This document shows, piece after piece, positions 8,621 through 18,100 of a stretch of 64,000 bases of DNA (the first letter of the stretch is position 1; every line of letters starts with the position of its first letter). The stretch comes from Bradyrhizobium campsiandrae (GTDB lineage Bacteria > Pseudomonadota > Alphaproteobacteria > Rhizobiales > Xanthobacteraceae). Below the pieces are notes generated by a model that worked only from the letters and a program-made list of their open reading frames with translations, was not told the origin of the DNA and made no database searches. The translations under genes and the position numbers were made by a program. The stretch lies in NCBI RefSeq assembly GCF_014529705.1, contig NZ_JAANIH010000007.1, positions 62,001-126,000 of the forward strand. Reading direction: 5' to 3'.

Positions 8621-9907
8621 TCACAGCAATCGAAGCAGGAATTCTACGGAGTAGAGCGCCAATCCCGCGAGGCCGCCGATCAGCGAGCCGTTGAAGCGGA
8701 TGTATTGCAGGTCGCGGCCGATGTTGATTTCGATCAGCGAAATCAGCTGCGTCATATTCCACGCCTTGACCTGGTCGGAGATGAAGGTCGACACGCCGCT
8801 CTTCTGGTCGGCGACGAAGCTGCGCAGCACCGTGACGAGGCCCTTGTTGATCTCACCGCGGAGCTCGGCATCGCCGGCGAGCGCGTCGCCGGCCGAAACG
8901 AACATGCCGGCGAGATGATGTTGCAGCACCTGCGTCTCGCCGGACGCGCTGCGCTCGATGAAGGTGCGCGTGTTGGCCCAGACGGTGCGGGCGAGATCGG
9001 CAAGCTCGGGCCGCGCGAGCAGATCGCGTTTCAATCCGTCGATGCGGTCGACATAGGCCTGGTCGGTGCCGAGCCGGTCGACGAAGCTCAGCACCATGCG
9101 ATCGAATTCGCCGCGGAACGGATGCTTGGGATCGCTGCGCACTTCATTGAAGAAAGCGGTGGCGGATGCCACGATCTTGTTCACCAGAAACTTGTCGGCA
9201 CGATAGAGATTGAGCAGGGTCGGCAACTCCGCGCGCACCTTCTCGCGGATCATCGCCATCGTCTCCTTCTGGTTCAACGTCTCGTGCATCACCCGCAGGA
9301 GGTCATCGAACAGGATCTGGTGCCGCCCCTCCGCCACGAAGCCGCGCAGCGTGCCGGCCGCAAGCGGCGCGAGGTCGATCGCCTGGAGCTGCGAGGACAT
9401 GCGGCGGATGATGAAAGTCATCAAGCCGGAGCTTTCGGTCGCAGAGACCGCCTCAGGCAGCAAACGGAGTGCGAAGCGCGCAAGGTCATCGCTGCGCTTG
9501 CGGTCGCGCAGCCAGTCGGCAACGAAGGAGCCGAAATCGATCTCGTTCAGCTTGGCTTCAACCGGGCCGGCCTCGAGGAAGTGCACCTGGATGAACTCGC
9601 CGAGCTTGTCGGCGATGCGGGCCTGGTTGCTCTGGATGATCGCGGTGTGTGGGATCGGCAGGCCGAGCGGCCGCTTGAACAGTGCGACCACGGCGTACCA
9701 GTCGGCGATGCCGCCGATGGTCGCGGCTTCCGCGAAGGCAGCGATGAAGCCGAACACGGGATGCACGGGAAGCAGCCATTTCGCGACGACGAACAAAGCG
9801 AGGGCCGAGGCCAGCACCAACGTCGCCAGCGCCTTGACGCGGCGCAGCTCGGCCGCCCGTTCGGCGTCGCTGGGGGAATCGAAGGAGAAGGTCGGGGATG
9901 AGTCCAT
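8621..9907 (-). CDS. DUF445 domain-containing membrane protein (YjiN-like)
   Basis: 428 residues. One or two hydrophobic N-terminal segments (LATLVLASALALFVVAKWLL, then PVFGFIAAFAEAATIGGIAD) are followed by ADWYAVVALFKRPLGLPIPHTAII, the DUF445 hallmark. A long helical region follows, then a hydrophobic C-terminus. The family has no established function. The start at ATG 9907 excludes 42 upstream residues that are translated palindromic repeat. No clear ribosome site, so the start is moderate. It stands alone. Confidence 0.85.
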   Translation of the reverse strand: MDSSPTFSFDSPSDAERAAELRRVKALATLVLASALALFVVAKWLLPVHPVFGFIAAFAEAATIGGIADWYAVVALFKRPLGLPIPHTAIIQSNQARIADKLGEFIQVHFLEAGPVEAKLNEIDFGSFVADWLRDRKRSDDLARFALRLLPEAVSATESSGLMTFIIRRMSSQLQAIDLAPLAAGTLRGFVAEGRHQILFDDLLRVMHETLNQKETMAMIREKVRAELPTLLNLYRADKFLVNKIVASATAFFNEVRSDPKHPFRGEFDRMVLSFVDRLGTDQAYVDRIDGLKRDLLARPELADLARTVWANTRTFIERSASGETQVLQHHLAGMFVSAGDALAGDAELRGEINKGLVTVLRSFVADQKSGVSTFISDQVKAWNMTQLISLIEINIGRDLQYIRFNGSLIGGLAGLALYSVEFLLRLL

Positions 9908-9924
9908 ATCTGCATCACAGTACT

Positions 9925-10011
9925 CGTCATTGCGAGCGAAGCGAAGCAATCCAGAGTCTTTCCGGAGAAAGACTCTGGATTGCTTCATCGCAAGAGCTCC
10001 TCGCCGTGACG
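9925..10011. repeat. Palindromic intergenic repeat, family I, copy 2
   Basis: Shares CGTCATTGCGAGCGAAG on the left and the inner arms AGCAATCCAGAGTCTTTC and GAAAGACTCTGGATTGCTTC. The right outer arm is degenerate (TCGCCGTGACG) compared with copies 1, 3, 4 and 5. It lies upstream of the DUF445 gene. Confidence 0.8.
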
Positions 10012-10030
10012 GCGGATGATGACGGCAGCG

Positions 10031-10058
10031 CAAAACAAAAGGCCCGCCGAAGCGGGCC
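10031..10058 (-). terminator. Rho-independent terminator of the phasin gene
   Basis: Read on the minus strand: GGCCCGC-TTCG-GCGGGCC (10058-10041), a perfect 7-bp stem with a TTCG tetraloop, followed by TTTTGTTTTG. It lies about 30 bp after the phasin stop codon. Confidence 0.9.
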
Positions 10059-10088
10059 TCAAATTTCAGTTGGTCTCAAAACGCCAGA

Positions 10089-10544
10089 TCAGGCGGTCTT
10101 GTTGTAGACCTTGGCAAAGTTGTCCTGAGCGGACTTGGCACCGTTGGCAGCGAGCTTGCCGAGATAGTCGGCGGTCGCCTTGGCGCGCGAGACGAACGCT
10201 TCGCCGCGGGCGCGGAGCAGGCTCGACTGGATCTCGACGGCTTCGCTGACCGACTTGGCGGACGCGAGCTTGTCGATGCCCGAGAAGAACGCCTCGGCGT
10301 CCTCGTAGATCGCCTGCTGGATGTTGCGGCTGATCTTGCCGGCTTCAGTGACGGACTCGGTCACCGCGTTCTCGACGGCGGCGGTCACGCGCTCGGAGCC
10401 AGCGAACACCTCGGCAGCACGGTCCTTGGCGGTGTTGGCAGTCTTCTTGACGAATTCGCGGGCGGCCTCGGGAACTTCCAGGTTCTGGATGTTCTTGAAA
10501 GCGTCTTTGAAGCCCTCGAAGGGGGTATTGGTTTCGGTGGTCAT
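10089..10544 (-). CDS. Phasin family protein
   Basis: 151 residues, strongly helical, with no signal peptide. The sequence contains the Phasin_2-like stretch AAREFVKKTANTAKDRA followed by amphipathic repeats rich in Ala, Glu and Lys. Phasins coat polyhydroxyalkanoate granules and limit their size. GGAGAG precedes ATG 10544. A terminator follows, and two palindromes lie upstream (10634-10678), so it forms a single-gene unit near the PHA synthase operon. Which of several possible phasin paralogues this is cannot be told. Confidence 0.88.
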   Translation of the reverse strand: MTTETNTPFEGFKDAFKNIQNLEVPEAAREFVKKTANTAKDRAAEVFAGSERVTAAVENAVTESVTEAGKISRNIQQAIYEDAEAFFSGIDKLASAKSVSEAVEIQSSLLRARGEAFVSRAKATADYLGKLAANGAKSAQDNFAKVYNKTA

Positions 10545-10633
10545 GGGGTTCTCTCCATCCTCATTGGGTTGAGCTATGGGCTCACCCCGTCCGCGATGGC
10601 CCGGGGCAGAACTTATATGGCATAGTTAATTGT

Positions 10634-10678
10634 GCGATGCAATAATCATGTTGCATTGCGATATCACGAATTCGTGAT
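10634..10678. promoter_or_regulatory. Two adjacent palindromes upstream of the phasin gene
   Basis: First, ATGCAA-N8-TTGCAT (10637-10642 and 10651-10656), extending to near-symmetric GCGATGCAA and TTGCATTGC. Second, three bases later, the perfect 16-bp palindrome ATCACGAATTCGTGAT (10663-10678). Both lie 90-135 bp upstream of the phasin start. The TGC-rich one is reminiscent of PhaR-type sites that control phasin genes in other alphaproteobacteria; that link is inference. Confidence 0.45.
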
Positions 10679-10722
10679 CAGCCTTATCCAGAGGCATTCT
10701 GATGCCTCCTTAGCCCTTCCGC

Positions 10723-10760
10723 CTACTGTGCATGGGGTTGATTTCAAGTTTTGGTCGCCG
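10723..10760 (-). other. Shared 3'-UTR element, copy 1
   Basis: Read in the direction of the GNAT gene, this begins about ten bases after its stop codon: a CGACCAAAA segment, a short variable stretch, then the 18-base core CAACCCCATGCACAGTAG. The same core with a similar A-rich leader occurs downstream of the channel gene at 50823-50861, in the same orientation relative to its gene. Confidence 0.6.
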
Positions 10761-10769
10761 GGCAGCGTC

Positions 10770-11363
10770 TCAGTGCTGGACGGCGCCCGGCAAGCCATAG
10801 GCCTCCATCTGGGCCTGGACCTGCGCGATGTTGTGGCCGAGCACGACGATGTCGTGGGTGTTGCCGTCGACATCCCGGACATGGTCCCGCAGCAGCGCCT
10901 CGGCCTTGAAGCCGAGGCTCTCGAACAGCGCGATCGCCGCCTGCTGGTCGACCGTCATCTGGACGGAGAGCTTCTCCAGCCCCGTCCCGAGCGCGAGCGC
11001 GAAGGTCTCCTGCGACAACGCCTTCCCAACCCCCTTCCCGCGGACGTCCTGCGACACCACCATGCGGATCTCGCCGACATGCGGGGACCAGGAATGCGGA
11101 TCGCGCACCAGCGTGCCGCACCCGACCACCTTGCCGCCCTTCACCGCGAGCAGGCTCTGGATCGCCCCGCGCTCGATCTCCTTGACCCAGGCGGACAGCA
11201 CCTTCGGCGCGCTGATGTTGCGCGGCAGGAACAACAGGTCATGGGTCGGCAGGCCTTGGCCAAACGCGAGCACCGCGGCTTCGTCCGCAGGCGACATCAG
11301 GCGGATCTCGATGTCACCGGCCTCGGTCCTGGCGTGACGCGGATAGGAACGCTGCTCGCTCAT
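10770..11363 (-). CDS. GNAT family N-acetyltransferase
   Basis: 197 residues. The acetyl-CoA-binding motif reads VVSQDVRGKGVGKALSQE (the R/Q-x-x-G-x-G/A form), followed by NAT-type IALFESLGFKAEA. ATG at 11363 overlaps the phaC stop as ATGA, so it is coupled to the PHA synthase; this start is preferred over the in-frame ATG at 11402, which lies inside phaC. The substrate is unknown. Its coupling to phaC suggests an acylation linked to PHA metabolism, but that is inference. The shared 3'-UTR element begins about ten bases after its stop codon. Confidence 0.85.
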   Translation of the reverse strand: MSEQRSYPRHARTEAGDIEIRLMSPADEAAVLAFGQGLPTHDLLFLPRNISAPKVLSAWVKEIERGAIQSLLAVKGGKVVGCGTLVRDPHSWSPHVGEIRMVVSQDVRGKGVGKALSQETFALALGTGLEKLSVQMTVDQQAAIALFESLGFKAEALLRDHVRDVDGNTHDIVVLGHNIAQVQAQMEAYGLPGAVQH

Positions 11364-12442
11364 GTCGATCTTGTCCCCAGCCAGGAATCCAGTTTCGGCC
11401 ACAGCCGCTTCACCGCGTTGGCGCCGGCGACGAGCGAGACGTGACCGCCTTTCAGCATCACCTCTTCCTTGTCGTCGGATCCGATCTTGGCGACCAGGTG
11501 CTTTGCGGCGTCATAGGGCACGATGTGGTCGTGCTCGGCGACCGCGTGCAGGATCGGCACCTTGATGTTCTCGAGCTTCGCCGACCGCCCACCGACCGAC
11601 ATGGTGTCGTTATAGAGCTTGTTGTCCCACATCAGGTCCTTGGTGATACCGCGGAAATATTCGCCGGCCAGCGGCAGCGTGTCGGTCGCCCAGCGGTCGA
11701 ACATCCGGTAGGACTTCACGAACTCGTCGTTCCAGATGTTCTCCCAGAGCTGGATCTGGCTCGCCGCGCGCGAGGCCGGTCGCAGCATCTCGAACGAGGA
11801 CAGGATCATCTCCGGCGGCACGTTGCCGACGCTGTCGACGAGCCGGTCGACGTCGAAATAGCGCCGGTCGGAGAAATTCGAGAACAGCTTCATCTCGCGG
11901 AAGTCGATCGGCGTGGTGAAGCAGATCAGATTCTTCATCGGCCCGTCCGGGAAGATCGAGCCGTAGAGCAGCGACAGCACCCCGCCGAAGCAATAGCCGA
12001 TGACGGAGACGTCCTGCTCGCCGGAATCGGCCTGGACGCGGCGGACACAATCCGGGATGAAGTCGAGGACATAGTCCTCCATCCGCAGGCTCTTCTCCTC
12101 CGGCCGCGGCGCGCTCCAGTCGAGCATGTAGACGTCGTAGCCGCGCCGTAGCAGGAATTCGATGAAGCTCTGCCCGGGCACGAGGTCGAGGATGTAGCCC
12201 CGATTGGTGGTCGCCATGACGATCAGCACCGGCACGCGGTAGATCTCGTCCGACATCGGCCGGTAATGGTAGAGACTCATCGTGCCGCGCGAATGCAGCA
12301 CGTCTTTGGGCGTCGATCCCAAAGTCGGCCCCGATGTCGAGAAATACTCGACCCCCTTGATGCTGCGCTGGATCGCCCGCTGCACCTCGGCCTGGATTCG
12401 CTCGGGGATCGCCGCAAGATCAAGTCCCGCCGGCGCGTTCAT
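11360..12442 (-). CDS. phaC: Polyhydroxyalkanoate synthase, class III/IV-type catalytic subunit
   Basis: 360 residues, the short form typical of class III/IV synthases; class I enzymes have nearly 600. The lipase-like box GYCFGG puts the nucleophile at Cys151. Asp305 (in AEHDHIVPYD) and His334 (in GGHVSLV) complete the triad and closely match the spacing of the known class III enzyme. It polymerises (R)-3-hydroxyacyl-CoA on the granule surface. ATG 12442 overlaps the upstream small-subunit stop as ATGA. Class III/IV synthases need a second subunit, which is supplied by the gene at 12439-12819. Confidence 0.92.
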   Translation of the reverse strand: MNAPAGLDLAAIPERIQAEVQRAIQRSIKGVEYFSTSGPTLGSTPKDVLHSRGTMSLYHYRPMSDEIYRVPVLIVMATTNRGYILDLVPGQSFIEFLLRRGYDVYMLDWSAPRPEEKSLRMEDYVLDFIPDCVRRVQADSGEQDVSVIGYCFGGVLSLLYGSIFPDGPMKNLICFTTPIDFREMKLFSNFSDRRYFDVDRLVDSVGNVPPEMILSSFEMLRPASRAASQIQLWENIWNDEFVKSYRMFDRWATDTLPLAGEYFRGITKDLMWDNKLYNDTMSVGGRSAKLENIKVPILHAVAEHDHIVPYDAAKHLVAKIGSDDKEEVMLKGGHVSLVAGANAVKRLWPKLDSWLGTRST

Positions 12443-12819
12443 TTCGACTCTCCGCCTTCGGACGGCGGGCGTTTGGTGCGCGGCGGCCGCGGTGCGGCAT
12501 CGGCGGGCGATCCCGCGGAATTGGCCGACATCTGGCTCAGCATCGACTTGATCTCGCCGAGTTGTCCCTCGATCGACTGCAGCCGCTCGGCGATGCCGGT
12601 CATTTGCTCGCGGCTCGGCAAATTCATGGAGAGCAGATACTTCTCCATGAGATCGCCGAACTGCTTCTGCGCACCTGCAGCAACCCCGCCGGCGCGGTTC
12701 ATGGCCTGCGAGAATTCGGGCGTCTCCATGGCCTTGGTGGCGAAGGAGTTGAACCCCTTCTCCATCTCGCCAACCATCTTCTGCCACAAGGCGACCGGAT
12801 CGTTGATCTTGTCGGTCAT
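12439..12819 (-). CDS. phaE: Small PHA synthase partner subunit (PhaE/PhaR-like)
   Basis: 126 residues. A helical region includes EKYLLSMNLPSREQMTGIAE followed by a heptad-like segment (RLQSIEGQLGEIKSML). This matches the C-terminal NLPSR...L..LE..L motif of PhaE. The tail is Pro/Arg-rich. GGGAGGA stands six bases before ATG 12819. It is much shorter than typical PhaE (about 350) or PhaR (about 200), so it looks like a minimal partner keeping only the synthase-contact part. Translationally coupled to phaC. Confidence 0.7.
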   Translation of the reverse strand: MTDKINDPVALWQKMVGEMEKGFNSFATKAMETPEFSQAMNRAGGVAAGAQKQFGDLMEKYLLSMNLPSREQMTGIAERLQSIEGQLGEIKSMLSQMSANSAGSPADAAPRPPRTKRPPSEGGESK

Positions 12820-12971
12820 CAGCGTCCTCCCGATGTGGAGGGCTTGTGCCCCTCTTTTTCTGTCATACCACACCGTTGTGGCCCGCCGGTCAACCGGTGT
12901 CGCACGCGGCTTCTTCGCGGAACAAAACCGTGCGATACAGCGAACACCAGGGACTACGAGGGAACGCGCCC

Positions 12972-13886
12972 GTGAATGCCCATCAGCCGCCCCAGACCGT
13001 CCGAGCCAACGGCATCGACATCTGCTACGAGATTTTCGGCAACGACAACGCCGAGCCGCTTCTGCTGATCATGGGGCTCGGAGCGCAGATGATCCATTGG
13101 GACGATGCGTTCTGCGAGCAGCTCGCTGCCCGCGGCTTTCGCGTGATCCGCTTCGACAATCGCGACATCGGCAAGTCGAGCCATCTCACCGGTGGCAAGC
13201 GCCTGTCCCCGCTCGAACTGATGAAGCTGCGCTTCCTCGGAATTCCGGTAGCCGCCCCCTACAAGTTGATCGACATGGCCAGGGACACGACAGGCCTGAT
13301 GGACGCGCTCGGCATCAGGTCGGCGCATCTGGTCGGCGCCTCCATGGGCGGGATGATTGCGCAGGAGGTGACGCTGTCATTCCCACAGCGGGTACGCTCG
13401 CTGACCTCGATCATGTCGACGACAGGCAATCCGCGCGTGCCGCCGCCGACGCGGGAAGCCGCCGCGATGCTGATGGCGCCACCGCCTCGCACCAAGGAGG
13501 AGTTCATCACCCGCTTCGGCCAGACCTGGAAGATCTTGCGGGCCGGGTCGTTTCCGGAAGAAGAGGCGCTCGATCCCGGCCGTGCCGAACGCGTCTTTGC
13601 CCGCGGGCTCAATCCGGCCGGCGTCGGCCGGCAGCTCCGCGCGGTGCTTGCCTCCGGCAGTCGCAAGGCACGGCTGCATAACGTCACGACGCCGACGCTG
13701 GTTATTCACGGCACGGTCGATCCGCTGGTGCGTCCCGAGGGCGGCAAGGACACGGCAGAGTCAATTCCTGGCGCGAAGCTGTTGATGATCGAAGGGATGG
13801 GCCACGCGTTGCCGATGCGCTTCTGGCCCGAGATCATCGGCGCCATCGACAAGCACGCGCATGGCGCGGCGGCGAAGGCGGCATAG
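12972..13886 (+). CDS. Alpha/beta fold hydrolase
   Basis: 304 residues from a GTG start that follows GAGGGA by about eight bases. An ATG at 12846 in frame adds 42 residues that lie in the divergent promoter region, so it is rejected. The fold is clear: LLLIMGLGAQ (oxyanion), RFDNRDIGKS, nucleophile elbow GASMGG, Asp in HGTVDPLV and His in EGMGHALP. This type includes aclacinomycin-methylesterase-like and haloperoxidase-like enzymes. Substrate unknown. Divergent from the phaE-phaC-GNAT operon with a 152-bp intergenic region. Confidence 0.82.
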   Translation: MNAHQPPQTVRANGIDICYEIFGNDNAEPLLLIMGLGAQMIHWDDAFCEQLAARGFRVIRFDNRDIGKSSHLTGGKRLSPLELMKLRFLGIPVAAPYKLIDMARDTTGLMDALGIRSAHLVGASMGGMIAQEVTLSFPQRVRSLTSIMSTTGNPRVPPPTREAAAMLMAPPPRTKEEFITRFGQTWKILRAGSFPEEEALDPGRAERVFARGLNPAGVGRQLRAVLASGSRKARLHNVTTPTLVIHGTVDPLVRPEGGKDTAESIPGAKLLMIEGMGHALPMRFWPEIIGAIDKHAHGAAAKAA

Positions 13887-14008
13887 ACCGACGGTCTCCT
13901 ATCGGTGACTACGTAAGCTGCCGGTTACTCTCTTAACGCGGGCCGACGCGAGAGCTATAGAAGATTTGCTCATTTGCAACACCGAGGCTGCGGCCTCTCG
14001 GAGCTCAC

Positions 14009-14473
14009 ATGCCTCTCATCATCCGCTCGGTGACAATGGTCGCCGCTTCAGTTCTCATGCTGTCGCTCGTAGGTGGCGCCGCGATGGCCGGTAGCGCCCA
14101 GGAAGAAGCGAACCGCAAGGCCGTGCTTGCCTTCTACGACAAGGCTCTCAATCAGAAGGACGCAGATGGCGCGCTCGCCTATGTCGGCGACCGCTACACC
14201 CAGCACAACCCGAATGCGGCCGATGGACCTGAGGGCTTCCGGAAGTTCATCGGCTTCCTGCGCGAGAAGTTTCCGAACTCGCACAGCGAGATCAAACGCT
14301 CGTTCGTGGATGGCGACTACGTCATCCTTCACGTCAACGCGATTCGCGAACCCGGCACCAAGGGCAACGCCATCGTCGACATCTTCAAGCTCGAGAGCGG
14401 CAAGATCGTCGAGCATTGGGATGTGGTTCAGCCGATCCCGGACAATCCTGCGAACAACAACACGATGTTCTAG
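14009..14473 (+). CDS. Secreted SnoaL-like (NTF2 fold) protein
   Basis: 154 residues. An N-terminal signal peptide (hydrophobic core MVAASVLMLSLVGG, likely cut after AMA near residue 27) is followed by one SnoaL-like domain: AVLAFYDKALNQKD, YTQHNPNAADG, FKLESGKIVEHWDVVQPI. This small alpha+beta barrel occurs in many unrelated enzymes and in periplasmic proteins of unknown function. It is predicted to be periplasmic. It ends four bases inside the convergent methyltransferase gene. Confidence 0.83.
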   Translation: MPLIIRSVTMVAASVLMLSLVGGAAMAGSAQEEANRKAVLAFYDKALNQKDADGALAYVGDRYTQHNPNAADGPEGFRKFIGFLREKFPNSHSEIKRSFVDGDYVILHVNAIREPGTKGNAIVDIFKLESGKIVEHWDVVQPIPDNPANNNTMF

Positions 14474-15144
14474 CTTTTCTTCGCGATCCAGATCACGTGG
14501 CGCGCGCCGCCGCCCCTGCCAGTGGCGCGCACATTGACCTCGTTGACGTCGAAGCCGGCACGGCCCAGGCGCTTGGTGAAGGCGGGGTTGGGTCCCGACG
14601 ACCAGACGGCGAGCACGCCACCCCGCCGCAGCGCCGCCTTCGCGGCCGCCAATCCGCTCGCACTGTAGAGCGCATCATTGCTTTTTCGCGTGAGCCCTTC
14701 CGGCCCGTTGTCGACATCGAGCAGGATGGCGTCGAAGGCCGAGCTCTTCGCCCGGATGATTTCGCCGACATCGGTCTCCCGGATGCTCACCCTGGCCTCA
14801 TCGAGACTGTCGCCGAAGACTTCCGCCATCGGTCCCCGCGCCCAGGTGACAACCGCCGGCACCAGTTCCGAGACCACGATCTTCGCCTTGGCTCCGAGCA
14901 CGGCAAGCGCCGCACGCAGCGTAAAGCCCATGCCAAGGCCGCCGATGAGGACGACCGGTTTCTCGACCGTCTCGATCTGCTTGGCGGCGAGCGTTGCCAG
15001 GGCCGCTTCCGAACCCGACAGGCGGTTGTTCATCAGCTCGTTGGTGCCGAGCTTGATGGAGAACTCCTTGCCTCGCCGCATGAGGCGGAGTTCCTCGTCA
15101 GAGCCGGGGATTTTGGCGGTGTCGATTTTTTCCCAGGGAATCAT
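14470..15144 (-). CDS. Spermidine synthase-like methyltransferase fold protein
   Basis: 224 residues. A Rossmann methyltransferase fold is visible: VVLIGGLGMGFTLRAAL (SAM-type glycine loop), IVVSELVPAVVTW, FDAILLDVDNGPEGL. The DVDNGPE segment resembles the spermidine-synthase DxDxxE/D region, but the polyamine-binding part is reduced, so the real substrate is uncertain. Convergent with the SnoaL-like gene (four-base overlap). Confidence 0.7.
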   Translation of the reverse strand: MIPWEKIDTAKIPGSDEELRLMRRGKEFSIKLGTNELMNNRLSGSEAALATLAAKQIETVEKPVVLIGGLGMGFTLRAALAVLGAKAKIVVSELVPAVVTWARGPMAEVFGDSLDEARVSIRETDVGEIIRAKSSAFDAILLDVDNGPEGLTRKSNDALYSASGLAAAKAALRRGGVLAVWSSGPNPAFTKRLGRAGFDVNEVNVRATGRGGGARHVIWIAKKS

Positions 15145-15174
15145 GCCTGACGTTTAGCACGATTGGGCTGGCGG

Positions 15175-18100
15175 TCACCCGCCGGCCCAGACGTCCAGCA
15201 CGTAGCGGTTCTTCGTGCCCATGTCTTCGATCCAGCGGGCGCCTGCGGCCGCATCGCCGCCGCTCTTCTCTCGGTAGATCGCAACCAGCGCTGCCTTCAC
15301 GTCGGGCTCCATCCTGCTGCCGTCGCCGCAGACGTAAATGATTGCCCCCTGCTCGATCAGCGGCCAGACCTCGTCCTTCTGCGCCGCGAGGACGTGCTGG
15401 ACATAGGTCTTTGGCCCATCCGCCCGCGAGAAGGCGGTGAAGAGCTCGGTGATGCCGCCTGCGGCAAGCGCCTTTAGCTCCTCCGCATAGAGAAAATCCT
15501 GATCGGGATGGCGGCAGCCGAAGAACAGCATGGCCGGCCCGAGCCGGGCGCCCTTCGCCTTGCGCGCCGCGCGCTCCTGGAGGAAGCCGCGAAACGGCGC
15601 GAGCCCCGTCCCCGGGCCGATCATGATGACAGGCACGGAGGGATCATCCGGCAGCCGGAAGCCGGCCTTGGTCTCGCGCACCGTGGCGTAGACCACGTCG
15701 CCCGCGCGCCTGTTGGCCAGATAATTCGAGCAGATGCCTTTGTATGTGCCGCGCCCGGAGGCGGCGGGCCCCTCGACCACGCCCACAGTGATGCTGCAAC
15801 GCGCCGCATCCGCCGACGGCGAAGACGAGATCGAGTAATAGCGCGGCGCCAGCAGCGAGAGCATTTCCAGGTAAGCGTGAAACGGCAGCTCGCAGGCCGG
15901 ATATTCGAGCAGCAAATCGAACACCGATTTACGCTTGGCCAGAATCTCGCTGCGATAGCGCTCCAGCGTTTCAGGCTCCTCGCCGACGAAAGCAAGCAGC
16001 TTCGGCTTGGTAACCGGGCAGCGGGTGTGCTCGGCCATGATCTGGATCTGCTTGCGCGTCGCTACCTGCTGCAGCTCGACGAATTCGCTGAGCAGGCGGC
16101 CGACCGAAACGGCATCGCCGACCGGCAATTGCGCACGGCGACCTTCGGCGACCCGAAGCCTGATCTGATCGGCCGGCAGGAAGCCGAAGCGGCGAGCGAC
16201 GGAATCCACCAGCGTCGGATCGTTGCGCGGAACGATGCTCAAATGATCGCCGACGCGATAGGTGATGTTGGCCGGTAGCTGCACCTCGATATGGCGTGTC
16301 GATCGCTCCGACGGATTTGCGCCCGACCTGTTCTGCAGTTCGTCATTGACCAGCACCTTCATAGCCACCGCACCGCCCTGGGCAACGATGGTGTTGACGG
16401 CGGTCACCGCGACTGGCTCAATCGCGTAGAGCGGATCGTCTTCCGCGGTGCGGGTGAAATTCCAGTCGATGCCGAATTCCTTGGTCGCAACCTGCGCCGC
16501 GGCCGGAAACCATTTCTGGAACTGGCCGTCGAGATCGCTGCGCGCATCGCCCTCGCCGCGCGGATAGACCGCGCGGGCGCCATGCTTCGAGAGCTGCTCA
16601 TCGATGAAGCGCGGCACTGATTGGTAAGTCGCGGCCCAATCGCTGTTGCCGCAGCCAAACACAGCATAACGGACGTTGGCAAAGGCGTCCTTCGTCAGAT
16701 CCTCGCCGAGCCATTTGACGAATTGCGATGCATTGTCGGGCGGTGCGCCGTTGTAGGAGGCGCAGATGATCAGCACGCCACCCTGTTGCGGCAGCTTTCC
16801 GACGTAGTCGTCGAGGGGCCCGAGCTGCACGGCAAAGCCGTTGATCTCGGCGAGGTCCGCCATGCGCGTCGCGAGCTCCTCGGCGGTGCCGAGATTGGAG
16901 CCATAGAGCACCAACATTGGCGTGTTGTGGCCGGGCCTCGTGGTCGGCTGACGCGGCGCTCGCGGCGTCGAAGCCGCCGCCGCGACAGGGCCGCCATAGG
17001 CGCCGCGCTCGCGATCGGCGCGCGGACGCACCTTGATCTTGAAGCCTTCCGGCTTCATCGTCAGCGTTTCCTTCAGATGCATCTGATAGCGCTGGTGGTC
17101 GATCAGCTTGAAGCGCTGGAGGATCATGCCGAGCGCGAGCGCGGCCTCGTGCATGGCGAAGCCGCGACCGATGCAGGCGCGCTGGCCGTTGCCAAATGGC
17201 TTCCAGGCATTGATCGGCCGTTTGGCCTCGGCTTCCTTGCTGAAGTTCTCGGGATCGAAGGCATCGGGCTTCGGTCCCCAGACGCTGGAGTCGCGATGCA
17301 GCGCCGTCACCAGAATGGTGATGAACGTGCCTTTCCTGAGCTTGTACTTGCCGCCGCCGATAGTCTCGTCGTTGAGGGGCGAGATGCCGTAGGCCGGCGC
17401 CGGCGGCCACAGCCGCAGCGCCTCCTTCAGGATCTGCGTGATGTAAGTGAGCTGCGTGACCTGCTGGTAGGTCGGCTTCGCATTGACATCGGGGCCGAAG
17501 ACACGGTCGACCTCGTCATAGGCTTTCTTAAGGATGTCCGGATGCTTCAGCAGCGCATAGAGCGTGTAGGACAACAGGCCGCTGGTGGTCTCGTGGCCCG
17601 CGATCAGGAAGGTGTTGATCTGGTAGCGAATGTTGACGTCGTCGAGCTGCTCGCCGGTCGAGCGGTCGATGCCCGTCATCATCGCGGCCAGCATGTCCTT
17701 CTTGTCGTCAATGCCTTCCGCGCTCTTGCGGCGCTCGGCGATGATCTCGTCGACCATCTTGTTCATGAAGGCGACGTCTTCGCCGAGCGTCTTGCGGCGT
17801 TTCTGCATCCAGAGCTGCTCGAACGGTAGCCCGCGCGTCATCATGATGGTTTCGAGCGAGCGCACCAGCGACTCGACGAAGGGATGATAGTCACGCCGGT
17901 AGAAGGAATTGAAGCGATAGTCGAAGCCGCACAGACCGATCGTGTCCAGTGTCAATGCCGTCATGTCGTGGACGACGTCGATCTCGTCGTCGGCGTTCAG
18001 ACGCTCCCATTTGTGGACCAGTTGCTCGGCGATATCGACCATGCTGGGGTGGTAGGACTGCATGGCCCGATTGCCGAAAGGCTGAAGCAGGATGTTGTGC

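Noticed and set aside
12443..12787. In-frame upstream extension of PhaC
   Set aside because: The region is the PhaE-like gene in another frame. PhaC homology begins near ATG 12442, which overlaps the PhaE-like stop.
14470..15144. Assigning the gene as a true spermidine synthase (speE)
   Set aside because: The methyltransferase fold is clear but the polyamine-binding region is reduced, so only a general name is given.
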